The position numbers and the translations under genes were made by a program. Of a stretch of DNA of 64,000 bases, positions 23,269 through 38,821 are shown one piece after another. The notes below the pieces were generated by a model, which was given only the letters and a program-made list of their open reading frames with translations, ran no database searches and was not told the origin of the DNA. Location: assembly GCF_002904295.1 (NCBI RefSeq), contig NZ_PPHG01000025.1, positions 124,001 to 188,000 on the forward strand, written 5' to 3'. Source of the stretch: Amycolatopsis sp. CA-128772. Lineage in GTDB: Bacteria; Actinomycetota; Actinomycetes; Mycobacteriales; Pseudonocardiaceae. Within the stretch, counting starts at the first letter, position 1; every line of letters begins with the position of its first letter.

Positions 23269-25653
23269 ATGGCCCACCCTGACATCCCCGGTGACGAGCC
23301 GGTCCCGGACGGGACCCGTTCGACGCTGTCCGGCACCGCGGCCGACGTCGTCCAAGCCCGGGACATCAGCGGCGGGGTGCATTTCCACCGGCCGCCGGCC
23401 GCCGATTCCGGTGTCCCCCGGCAATTGCCCCGCGATGTCCGCGATTTCGTCAGCCGGACGGTCGAACTCGACCGGCTGGACCGGGCTCTGCTGGGCGCCG
23501 AGCCGGCCGGGCTGACCGTGGTCGTGGGCACGGCCGGCGTCGGCAAGACGGCGCTGGCGCTGCGCTGGGCCCACCGGGCGGTGAGCCGGTTCCCGGACGG
23601 GCAGTTGTACGTGAACCTCCGCGGCTACGACCCGGGCGCGCCGGTCACCGCGGAGCAGGCGCTCGACCGGTTCCTGCGCGCGCTGGCCGTGGCGCCGGGC
23701 CGGATCCCCGACGACGTCGAGGGCAAGGCCGCGCTCTACCGTTCGCTGCTGGCCGGCCGCCAGGTGCTCGTGGTCCTGGACAACGCCGCGCACATCGGGC
23801 AGGTCCGCCCGCTCCTGCCGGGAGGAGCCGCGTGCCGCACGATCGTCACCAGCCGGGACCGGCTCGAAGGGGTGCTGGCCCACGACGGGGCGCACCGCAT
23901 CACCCTGGAGACCCTCCCCGAGGCCGACGCGACGACGCTGATCCGGGCGCTCACCGCGGACTACCGCAGCGGCGACGAGCCGGCCGACGTCACCGAGCTC
24001 GCCCGGTTGTGCGCGCGCCTGCCCTTGGCGTTGCGCATCGCGGCCGAGCGTGCGGCGTCCCGGCCGTGGATGCCGCTCGCCGAACTGATCGGCAACCTGC
24101 GGGACGAATCCCGTGTCTGGGACGAGCTCTCGGCCGGCACCGGCGAGGAGCACGACGGCGTCCGCGGGGTGTTCGCGTGGTCCTACCGGTCGTTCACGCC
24201 CGCGGCGGCGCGCATGTTCCGCCTGCTCGGGCTGCACCCGGCCGCCGAGTTCGGCACGTGGGTCGCCGCCGAGGCGGCGGGTCTGCCGGTGGCGACCGCC
24301 CGGGTGCTGCTCGACGCCCTCGTGGGCGCCCACATGCTGGAGCAGACCGCGGCCGGCCGCTACCAGTTCCACGACCTGCTGCGGGCCTATGCCACCGATT
24401 CCGCGCACCGCGACGAACCGTCCGGACACCGGCGGGACGCCGTGGCCCGGATCCTGGCGTGGTACCTGCACACCGCGCACCGGGTCGGCACGGACATGCG
24501 TCACTGGGGGCGGATCCTGCCGCCCGATGCCCTCCCCGCACCGGCCACCGTGCCGCAGTTCGCCGACCGTGACGCGGCCGTGGAGTGGTGCCAGCTGGAA
24601 GGTCCGAACCTGCTTGCCGCCATCCGGGCGGCGGGAAAGTCCGGACTCGACACCGTGACGTGGCAACTGGGCCTCGCGGCCGAACCGGCCATGCACCTCA
24701 TGCCGGCCGACGACCGCCGTGCGGCGGTGCACGTCGCCCTCGCCGCCGCCCGTCGCGACGACGCTCGGCAGGGCGAAGGCGCACTCCTGGCGACGCTCGC
24801 CGAGATCGAGCGGACGAAGGGGCGGTTCGACGAAGCCGCGGCCCGCGCCGGGCAGGCGCTGGCCATCTTCCGCGAACTCGACGACCGGCACGGCCTGCGC
24901 ATCACCCTCAACTTCCTCGGGGTCATCCTTCTGCACAGGCGGCAGTTCCGGCGGGCTGTCGACCGGTTCGAGAACCTTCGGGAATTGCAACGGGTCGAGG
25001 GGGACATCGAAGGGGAAACGGCAGCCCTGTTCAACCTCGCCGAAGCCTACGACGGAATGCGGCGGCACCGCGACGCCGTCGATGCCGCCCGCGACAGCGT
25101 GGAACTGGGCCGGGAACTGGGAAACCGGCACTTCGAGCTCGTCGGCCTGATTCTGCTCGCCCGGGCGAGCGCGAACCTCGGTGCCGTGGGCGAAGCACTC
25201 GCCGACGCCGCACGAGGTGTCGCGATCGCGCAGGAGTTGCGCGACACCCGCACCGAAGGTTGGGCGTTGCTGGACTACGGCCGGATCCAGCGCATCGCCG
25301 GCCGGTACGAAGACGCCCTCGTGTCCTACCGGCGGGCCCTCGGCATGTTCTCGGACTCGAGCGTGTCCCAGCGGCGGGCCTGGTCACTCGACGGAATCGG
25401 TGCCACGCACCGGGAGTCGGGCCGCGCCGGCGAAGCTGTGCCCTTCCACCGGCAGGCGGTGGAGGTGGCGCGGGCGGCCGAGGCCCCCAGGGTCCTGGGC
25501 CTGGTCCTCGCCAACCTCGCGGAATCACTGGCCGCGGCCGGCGCGGACGACGAAGCCGTGCCGGTCCGGTGGGAAGCGGCGAGCCTGCTCGCGCAGCTCG
25601 ACGACCCGGAAGCCGTCGAACGGCTCGAGCAGATCCGGCGTGCCCTGCCCTGA
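23269..25653 (+). CDS. NB-ARC/TPR STAND protein, partner of radical SAM copy 2
   Basis: A 794-residue paralogue of the protein at 4896-7301. The ATG at 23269 follows AAGG; an adjacent GTG at 23266 is an in-frame alternative. Residues ~18-40 hold the shared tag LSGTAADVVQARDISGGVHF. NB-ARC follows, with P-loop GTAGVGKT (87-94), QVLVVLDNAAHIGQVRPLLPG, TIVTSRDRLEGV and LPLALRIAAERAA, then FAWSYRSFTPAAARMFRLLG (winged-helix segment) and YQFHDLLRAYA. The final ~300 residues are TPR-like (ALFNLAEAYDGMRRHRDAVD, EGWALLDYGRIQRIAGRYED). No DNA-binding domain is present. The shared ~79-base promoter region with radical SAM copy 2 suggests joint expression. It may sense a ligand and oligomerise, as STAND ATPases do; its output is unknown. 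Confidence 0.88.
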   Translation: MAHPDIPGDEPVPDGTRSTLSGTAADVVQARDISGGVHFHRPPAADSGVPRQLPRDVRDFVSRTVELDRLDRALLGAEPAGLTVVVGTAGVGKTALALRWAHRAVSRFPDGQLYVNLRGYDPGAPVTAEQALDRFLRALAVAPGRIPDDVEGKAALYRSLLAGRQVLVVLDNAAHIGQVRPLLPGGAACRTIVTSRDRLEGVLAHDGAHRITLETLPEADATTLIRALTADYRSGDEPADVTELARLCARLPLALRIAAERAASRPWMPLAELIGNLRDESRVWDELSAGTGEEHDGVRGVFAWSYRSFTPAAARMFRLLGLHPAAEFGTWVAAEAAGLPVATARVLLDALVGAHMLEQTAAGRYQFHDLLRAYATDSAHRDEPSGHRRDAVARILAWYLHTAHRVGTDMRHWGRILPPDALPAPATVPQFADRDAAVEWCQLEGPNLLAAIRAAGKSGLDTVTWQLGLAAEPAMHLMPADDRRAAVHVALAAARRDDARQGEGALLATLAEIERTKGRFDEAAARAGQALAIFRELDDRHGLRITLNFLGVILLHRRQFRRAVDRFENLRELQRVEGDIEGETAALFNLAEAYDGMRRHRDAVDAARDSVELGRELGNRHFELVGLILLARASANLGAVGEALADAARGVAIAQELRDTRTEGWALLDYGRIQRIAGRYEDALVSYRRALGMFSDSSVSQRRAWSLDGIGATHRESGRAGEAVPFHRQAVEVARAAEAPRVLGLVLANLAESLAAAGADDEAVPVRWEAASLLAQLDDPEAVERLEQIRRALP

Positions 25654-25670
25654 TCAGCACGAGGCCCGGA

Positions 25671-26609
25671 TCACGGCCTGCGGGCGTTCACCGACCCCGC
25701 CAACCCCCAAGTCCGCAGCCGCTCCCGTGCCGACCGCATTCCCGACTGGATCAGCACGACTTCCGTCGCGCCCGCGTCGAAGTAGCGCTGCAACCCCGCC
25801 TCCACCACTCGCTCGTCCCCGACCAGCGCCAGGTCCGCCGCGTGGTCCACGCCCTCCACGTCCAGGATGCGTCGGTACGACGGGATGTCGCCGTAGTACC
25901 CGAGGTGCACCGCCGCGATCTGGCGGACCGGCTCCACCTCGTCCGTCACCACCGCCGGGACCGCCGCGATCACGCGCGGCTCCGGGCGTCCCGCGTCGGC
26001 CGCCGCCTTGGTCAGGGCCGGGACGATCTGCTCCTCCAGTGCGCGGGGGCCGGCCAGGAACGGGAGGGTTCCGTCCGCCAGCTCGCCCGCCACCCGGAGC
26101 GCCTGGGGGCCCATCGCCGCCACGACGATCGGGACGTTGCCGCCGCCCGGGACCGTGGTGGGCAGGGGTGGGCAGGCCGTCAAGGTCTCCCCGTCGAACC
26201 GGGGGCGGCGGCCGCCGAAGATGTCGCGCAGCACCGTCAGGGACTCGCGCAGGGACGTGATCGGGGGTGGGTACTCGAAGCCGAACGCCGGTTCCAGGAG
26301 GCCGCGGACGCCCAGGCCCACACCCAGGGTGAAGCGGCCGCCGGTGGCCGCCTGGGCCGTCTGGGCCTGGGCGGCCAGGTGCAGCGGGTGGCGCGGGTAG
26401 AGCGGCACCACCGCCGTGCCGACCGCGATCCCCGGGACCTCGCGCCCGGCGAGGGCGGCGAGGGTCAGGGCGTCGTGGTCGAACAGCTGGGAAAACCACA
26501 CCGAACGCAGGCCGGCGCCCGCGGCTTCGCGGGTCTGGGCGAGCAGCTCCTCGACGCTGTTGGCGGCCCCGGCGAGGTCGCCGGCGGGCAGGGCGGCACC
26601 GATGGTCAT
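25671..26609 (-). CDS. Luciferase-like (LLM) F420/FMN-dependent oxidoreductase in the cluster
   Basis: A 312-residue single-domain luciferase-like oxidoreductase: IGAALPAGDLAGAANSVEEL, SVWFSQLFDHDALTLAAL, VAVG-like IAVGTAVVPLYPRHPLHLAA, GGRFTLGVGLGVRGLLEPAF, and VPIVVAAMGPQALRVAGELA, which matches the family's phosphate-binding strand. It is the third gene of a minus-strand operon behind the PLP decarboxylase and the SARP regulator (15-base gap to the SARP stop). Position in the operon suggests a tailoring oxidation or reduction on the polyketide or its amine unit. Cofactor choice between F420 and FMN cannot be read. It is not a close copy of the enzyme at 1360, which belongs to a different LLM subgroup. 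It ends 17 bases from the convergent STAND gene, marking the left border of the cluster. Confidence 0.87.
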   Translation of the reverse strand: MTIGAALPAGDLAGAANSVEELLAQTREAAGAGLRSVWFSQLFDHDALTLAALAGREVPGIAVGTAVVPLYPRHPLHLAAQAQTAQAATGGRFTLGVGLGVRGLLEPAFGFEYPPPITSLRESLTVLRDIFGGRRPRFDGETLTACPPLPTTVPGGGNVPIVVAAMGPQALRVAGELADGTLPFLAGPRALEEQIVPALTKAAADAGRPEPRVIAAVPAVVTDEVEPVRQIAAVHLGYYGDIPSYRRILDVEGVDHAADLALVGDERVVEAGLQRYFDAGATEVVLIQSGMRSARERLRTWGLAGSVNARRP

Positions 26610-26624
26610 GGGGTTCCTCCCGGG

Positions 26625-29168
26625 TCAGGCTTCTTCGGGGTAATCGGACTCGCGGCGCCACGAGATCGGGCGCGGACGCGGCAGGCGGCGGTGCCCGGCG
26701 CGGCCGGTCGACCGGGCCGCCCCTTCGGGCTGGGCACGGTCGGCCGCCAGGTCGAACTGGTTGCGCCCCAACGTGATCCGCGGCGATGCCGTGCGGTTGC
26801 CGATCGACGGCACCCCGGACGGCGGAGCGAGCGGCACCGGGTCCGCGGCGACGGCGCGGGCGCGGCCGACCCCGGCGAGGACCTGGCGGACCAGTTCGTC
26901 CCAGCTCAGGCCGCCGGCCTGCTCTCCCGCAGTCAGCGCGCGGGTGATGCGGCCGGCCGCGTCGGCGAACCGGCTTTCGCGGACCGCGAGCTCGCCGAGA
27001 GAACGTTCGAGCGCGGCCTCGGCCCGCCGGTCACCCGCCGGGACCACCGCACGCAACGCCGTTTCGCCGCTTTCACGCCAGTCCGCGTACCAGCCGCGTT
27101 CGCCGGCCAGGTCGGCCACCGCCAGCGCGAGTTCCGCGCAGTAGCGGGGTTCCCCGGCGTCGGCGGCTTGGCGCACCGCGGCCAGCAGGCCGGTGTGCTC
27201 GCGGTCGTACCAGGTGCGCGGGTCGCCGGGGCCGGCCGGCACCGGTGTCCGCGCCACGCCCTCGACGGCGACGCCCCGGGCTTGGTCGGCCAGGTGCAGC
27301 CACGCGCCGAACAACCGCCGTGACGCGGCCGCGCGGGCGGGAAGTGGTTGGGCCGCCAGCAGTTCGAGCGCGAGCAGGCGGGTGAGCGACGGCAGCCGGT
27401 AGCGGCTGCCGGCGACGTCGACGAGCCGCGCGTCGACGAGGGCCTCCAGCGCGTCGGCGGCTTCGGCCGGCCCGAGGTCCGCCAGCGCCGTCGCGGACCA
27501 CCCCGGCCAGCTGCCCGCGGGCAGCAGCGCCAGCCGGGCGAACAGGTCCCGCGCCGGGGGCGGCAGCTCGCCGAGGCCGCGCCCGACGGCGTCGCGGACG
27601 CCCGCGCCGAGCCGGCCCAGCCGGTCGTCGCCGGCCCGCAGCCGGGCCACCGCCTGGGCCAGGGTGCGGCCGGGCCGTGCGGCGACGTGCGTGGCGGCGC
27701 CGGTGACGGCCAGCGGCAGCCCGCCGCACAGCTCGACCAGCTCGACCGCGTCCGACAGCTCGGCCGAGACGCGGTCCTCGCCGACGAGGGCCGAGAGCAG
27801 CTCGACACCTTCCGCGCCGTCCAGCACGTCGAGTTCGGCCACGGTTACCCCGGGCCGCGCCGCCACGCGGGCGTGGGTGGTGACGAGCAGCCGGCAGCCT
27901 CGGGCGTCCGCGACGAACGGCGTGACGCGCGAGAGGTTCGCCGCGTCCTCCAGCACGGTGAGGACCCGGCGCCCGGCGAGCACGGTGCGGTACAGCGCGG
28001 CGCGGCCGTCCAGCTCGTCGGGGATCTCCGTCGCGGGTACGCCGAGGGCGTGCAGGAACCGCGCGAGCACGCCGGCGGCGTCCTCGTCGGCGAGCCGCGC
28101 GTAGAGCACCCCGTCGGGGAACGCGGGCGCGGCGCGGTGGGCGGCTTCCGCCGCCACGGCGGACTTGCCAACACCACCGCGTCCACTGAGGACGGTGACC
28201 ACCGCGGCACCGGGCCCGTCGTCGGTGAGGCCGCGCCGGAGCCCGGCCAGCAGCCGCTCCTGCCCGGTGAAGTAGGGCAGCCGCGCGGGCAGCATCCGCG
28301 GCGGCGCCCAGCCGGCCGCGGGTGCCTCGCTCGACCCGGCGAGGATGTCCTGGTGCAGCTCGCGCAGCGCGGCGCCGGGCTCCAGGCCCAGCTCGTCGAC
28401 GAACCGGCGGCGCACCGCCCGGTAGGCGGCGAGGGCCTCGACCCGGCGGCCGCACCGGTGCAGCGCGGTCATCAGCTGCAGCACGAACCGTTCGCGCAGC
28501 GGGTATTCCTCGGTCAGCACGGAGATCTCGCCGACGACCTCGCGGTGCAGGCCCAGCTCGAGCTCGGCGTCGAGGCAGTCTTCGAGCACCTCCACCCGCC
28601 GCTGCGCGATGCGGACCTGGTGGGCCCGCACGACGCCGCTGTCGATGCCGGTGAGCGGTTCGCCGCGCCACAGCGCCAGTGCCTCGCGGAACGCGGCGCG
28701 GGCCTCCTCCGGCCGGCGCGCCGCGCGGCCGCGGGCCACCAAGGCTTCGAACGCGTGCAGGTCCAGTTCCCCGGGCGCGAGGTCGAGGCAGTACCCGCTG
28801 CCACGCGCGGAGATCCGCTCCCCCAGCCCGGCCTTCGCCAGCGCGCGGCGCAGGGCCGACACGCAGGTCTGGACCTGGGCGCGGGCCGTCGCGGGCGGCG
28901 CGGCGCCCCACAGCGCGTCGAGCAGCACTTCCAACGGCACCACGCGGTTGCCGTTGAGCAGCAGCAGCGCGAGCACGACCTGCTGGCGGCGGGCGGTGAC
29001 CACGACCGGCTCGCGGCCGTGAACCTGCAGCAGGCCGAGGACGCGGAAGCCGGGCTCACCTTCGTTCCGGGGGTTCCGGGTGATGGAGCCCCCGGCCCGG
29101 AGCGGAGCCCCGGTTGTCACAGCGGCGCGGAGCTCGGGCGCTCCGGGTGTCGGCACGGTGGTCTGCAC
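26625..29168 (-). CDS. SARP/AfsR-type regulator, likely cluster activator
   Basis: An 847-residue regulator. GTG at 29168 follows GGAGGGAACACC. After a ~40-residue unstructured start, the winged DNA-binding domain reads FRVLGLLQVHGREPVVV, LEVLLDALWGAAPPAT, QVQTCVSALRRALAKAG. The BTAD follows (LHAFEALVARGRAARRPEEA, LQLMTALHRCGRRVEALAAY). The NB-ARC domain has P-loop SGRGGVGKSAV near residue 330, RRVLTVLEDAANLSRVTPFV and LPLAVTGAATHVA. The C-terminal part is shorter than in the SARP at 18018 and ends in a basic low-complexity tail (GAARSTGRAGHRRLPRPRP). It lies between the PLP decarboxylase (17-base gap) and the luciferase-like gene (15-base gap), so it belongs to the biosynthetic operon and probably switches on the divergent PKS promoter. 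Confidence 0.9.
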   Translation of the reverse strand: MQTTVPTPGAPELRAAVTTGAPLRAGGSITRNPRNEGEPGFRVLGLLQVHGREPVVVTARRQQVVLALLLLNGNRVVPLEVLLDALWGAAPPATARAQVQTCVSALRRALAKAGLGERISARGSGYCLDLAPGELDLHAFEALVARGRAARRPEEARAAFREALALWRGEPLTGIDSGVVRAHQVRIAQRRVEVLEDCLDAELELGLHREVVGEISVLTEEYPLRERFVLQLMTALHRCGRRVEALAAYRAVRRRFVDELGLEPGAALRELHQDILAGSSEAPAAGWAPPRMLPARLPYFTGQERLLAGLRRGLTDDGPGAAVVTVLSGRGGVGKSAVAAEAAHRAAPAFPDGVLYARLADEDAAGVLARFLHALGVPATEIPDELDGRAALYRTVLAGRRVLTVLEDAANLSRVTPFVADARGCRLLVTTHARVAARPGVTVAELDVLDGAEGVELLSALVGEDRVSAELSDAVELVELCGGLPLAVTGAATHVAARPGRTLAQAVARLRAGDDRLGRLGAGVRDAVGRGLGELPPPARDLFARLALLPAGSWPGWSATALADLGPAEAADALEALVDARLVDVAGSRYRLPSLTRLLALELLAAQPLPARAAASRRLFGAWLHLADQARGVAVEGVARTPVPAGPGDPRTWYDREHTGLLAAVRQAADAGEPRYCAELALAVADLAGERGWYADWRESGETALRAVVPAGDRRAEAALERSLGELAVRESRFADAAGRITRALTAGEQAGGLSWDELVRQVLAGVGRARAVAADPVPLAPPSGVPSIGNRTASPRITLGRNQFDLAADRAQPEGAARSTGRAGHRRLPRPRPISWRRESDYPEEA

Positions 29169-29185
29169 GGTGTTCCCTCCGGGGG

Positions 29186-30415
29186 TCAGACGAGGACTTC
29201 GGGCGGCGCCGGGTGCCCGAGGAAGGCGGTGGGGCTGGCGGTCAGGCCGTACGCGCCGGCCTGGAAGATCGCGATCAGGTCGCCGATCGCCGCGCCGGGC
29301 AGGGAAACCCGGTCGCCGAGCAGGTCGAGCGGGGTGCACAGGCAGCCGACCACGGTGACCGTCTCTTCGGGGCCGCCGGGCGCGGACGCCAGTTCCAGCG
29401 GGTAGTTGCGCCGGATGGCCTGGCCGAAGTTGCCGGAGGCGGCCAGCTGGTGGTGCAGGCCCCCGTCGACGACGAGGAACGTCGTGCCGCGCGAGACCTT
29501 CCGGTCGACCACGCGTGTGAGGTACACCCCGGCCTCGCCGACGAGGTAGCGGCCGAGCTCGATCACCACGCGGGCCTCGGGCAGCGCGGGCCGCAGCGAG
29601 ACGTCCAGGAGTTTCGCCAGGTTCTCGCCGACCTCGTCGAGGTCCAATGCCGTGTCGCGGGCGGTGTAGGGGATGCCGAAGCCGCCGCCGAGGTTCACCG
29701 ACCGCACCGGGCCGGGCGCCGACTCGGCGAGCTGCAGGACCAGGTCGACCGTCGCGCGCTGGGCTTCGCAGAGGCTTTCCGCGCGCAGGTTCTGGGAGCC
29801 GGCGAAGACGTGGAAGCCCTGGAAGTCGAGGCCCGCGGCGCCGACTTCGGCCAGCACGGCGGGGACGCGCTCGGCGTCGATGCCGAACTGCTGCGGGCCG
29901 CCGCCCAGGCGCATGCCGGACCCGCGGACGGCGAAGTCCGGGTTGACCCGCAGCGCCACGCGCGGGGTGAGGCCGAGGCGGTCGCCGGCCTCGCGCACGC
30001 GGGCCAGTTCGGTGGTGGACTCCAGTTCGACCGTGACGCCGGCGGCGACCGCGCGGGCCAGCTCGGCGGCGGTCTTGCCCGGTCCGGCGAAGCTGATCCG
30101 TCCGGGCGGGACGGTCGTGTCGAGCGCCTGCCGCAGTTCCCCGGCCGAGGCGACGTCGAGGCCGTCGACCAGGCCGCTGAGGTGGTGCAGCAACGCGGGC
30201 ATCGGGTTGGCCTTGACCGCGTAGCTCAGCTCGACGCCGTCGGGCAGCGCGGCCCGCACCCGCTCGACGCGGGTGGTGACGAGCGAGCGGTCGTAGGCGA
30301 AGAAGGGGGTGGTGCCGACCCGCGCCGCGAGCCGGTCCACGGGCACGCCGCCCACGGTGAGCACACCGCCGGCGCGGCGATGCGGCGCCGCCGCGGCTTC
30401 CGTCGTGTTCGCCAT
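29186..30415 (-). CDS. PLP-dependent decarboxylase, exosortase-A-associated type
   Basis: A 409-residue fold-III alanine-racemase/ornithine-decarboxylase-like enzyme. ATG at 30415 follows AAAAGGAAAG. Lys68 in ELSYAVKANPMPALL is the PLP Schiff-base lysine. HVFAGSQNLRAESL, VNLGGGFGIPYT (phosphate-binding glycines), VIELGRYLVGEAGVY and VGCLCTPLDLLGD supply the remaining PLP and substrate site. The pattern from GLVDGLDVASAGEL to the C-terminal LTASPTAFLGHPAPPEVLV matches, from memory, the decarboxylase subfamily found beside exosortase A, whose companion is an AMP ligase. That companion type is also in this window, at 63027. The substrate is probably an amino acid, possibly carrier-bound. It is the first gene of the minus-strand operon, divergent from the PKS operon. 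Confidence 0.88.
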   Translation of the reverse strand: MANTTEAAAAPHRRAGGVLTVGGVPVDRLAARVGTTPFFAYDRSLVTTRVERVRAALPDGVELSYAVKANPMPALLHHLSGLVDGLDVASAGELRQALDTTVPPGRISFAGPGKTAAELARAVAAGVTVELESTTELARVREAGDRLGLTPRVALRVNPDFAVRGSGMRLGGGPQQFGIDAERVPAVLAEVGAAGLDFQGFHVFAGSQNLRAESLCEAQRATVDLVLQLAESAPGPVRSVNLGGGFGIPYTARDTALDLDEVGENLAKLLDVSLRPALPEARVVIELGRYLVGEAGVYLTRVVDRKVSRGTTFLVVDGGLHHQLAASGNFGQAIRRNYPLELASAPGGPEETVTVVGCLCTPLDLLGDRVSLPGAAIGDLIAIFQAGAYGLTASPTAFLGHPAPPEVLV

Positions 30416-30891
30416 CGCTTTCCTTTTCTTCGAGCACGGGGAAATAGCAACCGGGAAATGCGCCACCGGCACTTCTCCGGCGGCACGGGACCACTGAAGC
30501 AACTACCCACCCACCCGGACATGGGTAGTCCTCACCCAGATTCGGCGCCCGCCTGGGGAAGGGGGCACCCAGGTGTACCTGCCGTGTCCGGACGGTCACT
30601 CCGGTGGCATCACCCATACCGGACCGAAAGCACATTTACGCAGGTCAGCGCGATTGACCACGCCGTTCGGCGCAGTCACCCACCCCCGCTGCTCCAGGCG
30701 GGTGGCCCGCTGCCGGTGGCAGCTTCCTGCCGTCGCCTGCCTGCCACCGCCGGCCCCGGAAACACCCCTTGACGAACGGGGTGCGCAGCCCGCACGATCG
30801 GAATCCACCGGCCGCCGGGCAATTCCGGCGACAACCGTCAGCGCCACCCGCATTCCCCGATTTCCGGATCCCTTCCGACGATGGGTGAACT
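30416..30891. promoter_or_regulatory. Divergent control region of the PKS cluster
   Basis: A 476-base spacer between the decarboxylase operon (minus) and the PKS operon (plus). It holds two perfect inverted repeats and one short one: ACTACCCA (30502-30509) with TGGGTAGT (30522-30529); CGGTGGCAG (30714-30722) with CTGCCACCG (30741-30749); and CAGGT-GT-ACCTG (30570-30581). TTGACG (30769-30774), an 18-base gap and CACGAT (30793-30798) form a weak promoter for the PKS genes. The SARP encoded by the adjacent operon is the obvious candidate to act here, although I could not see a clear pair of SARP heptamer direct repeats. Confidence 0.5.
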
Positions 30892-38793
<7,902 letters not shown>

Positions 38794-38821
38794 TCTTCTG
38801 CGAACGGATAGGGGTTCGATC

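Noticed and set aside
25654..25670. Shared terminator between the STAND gene and the luciferase-like gene
   Set aside because: The gap is only 17 bases and shows no hairpin.
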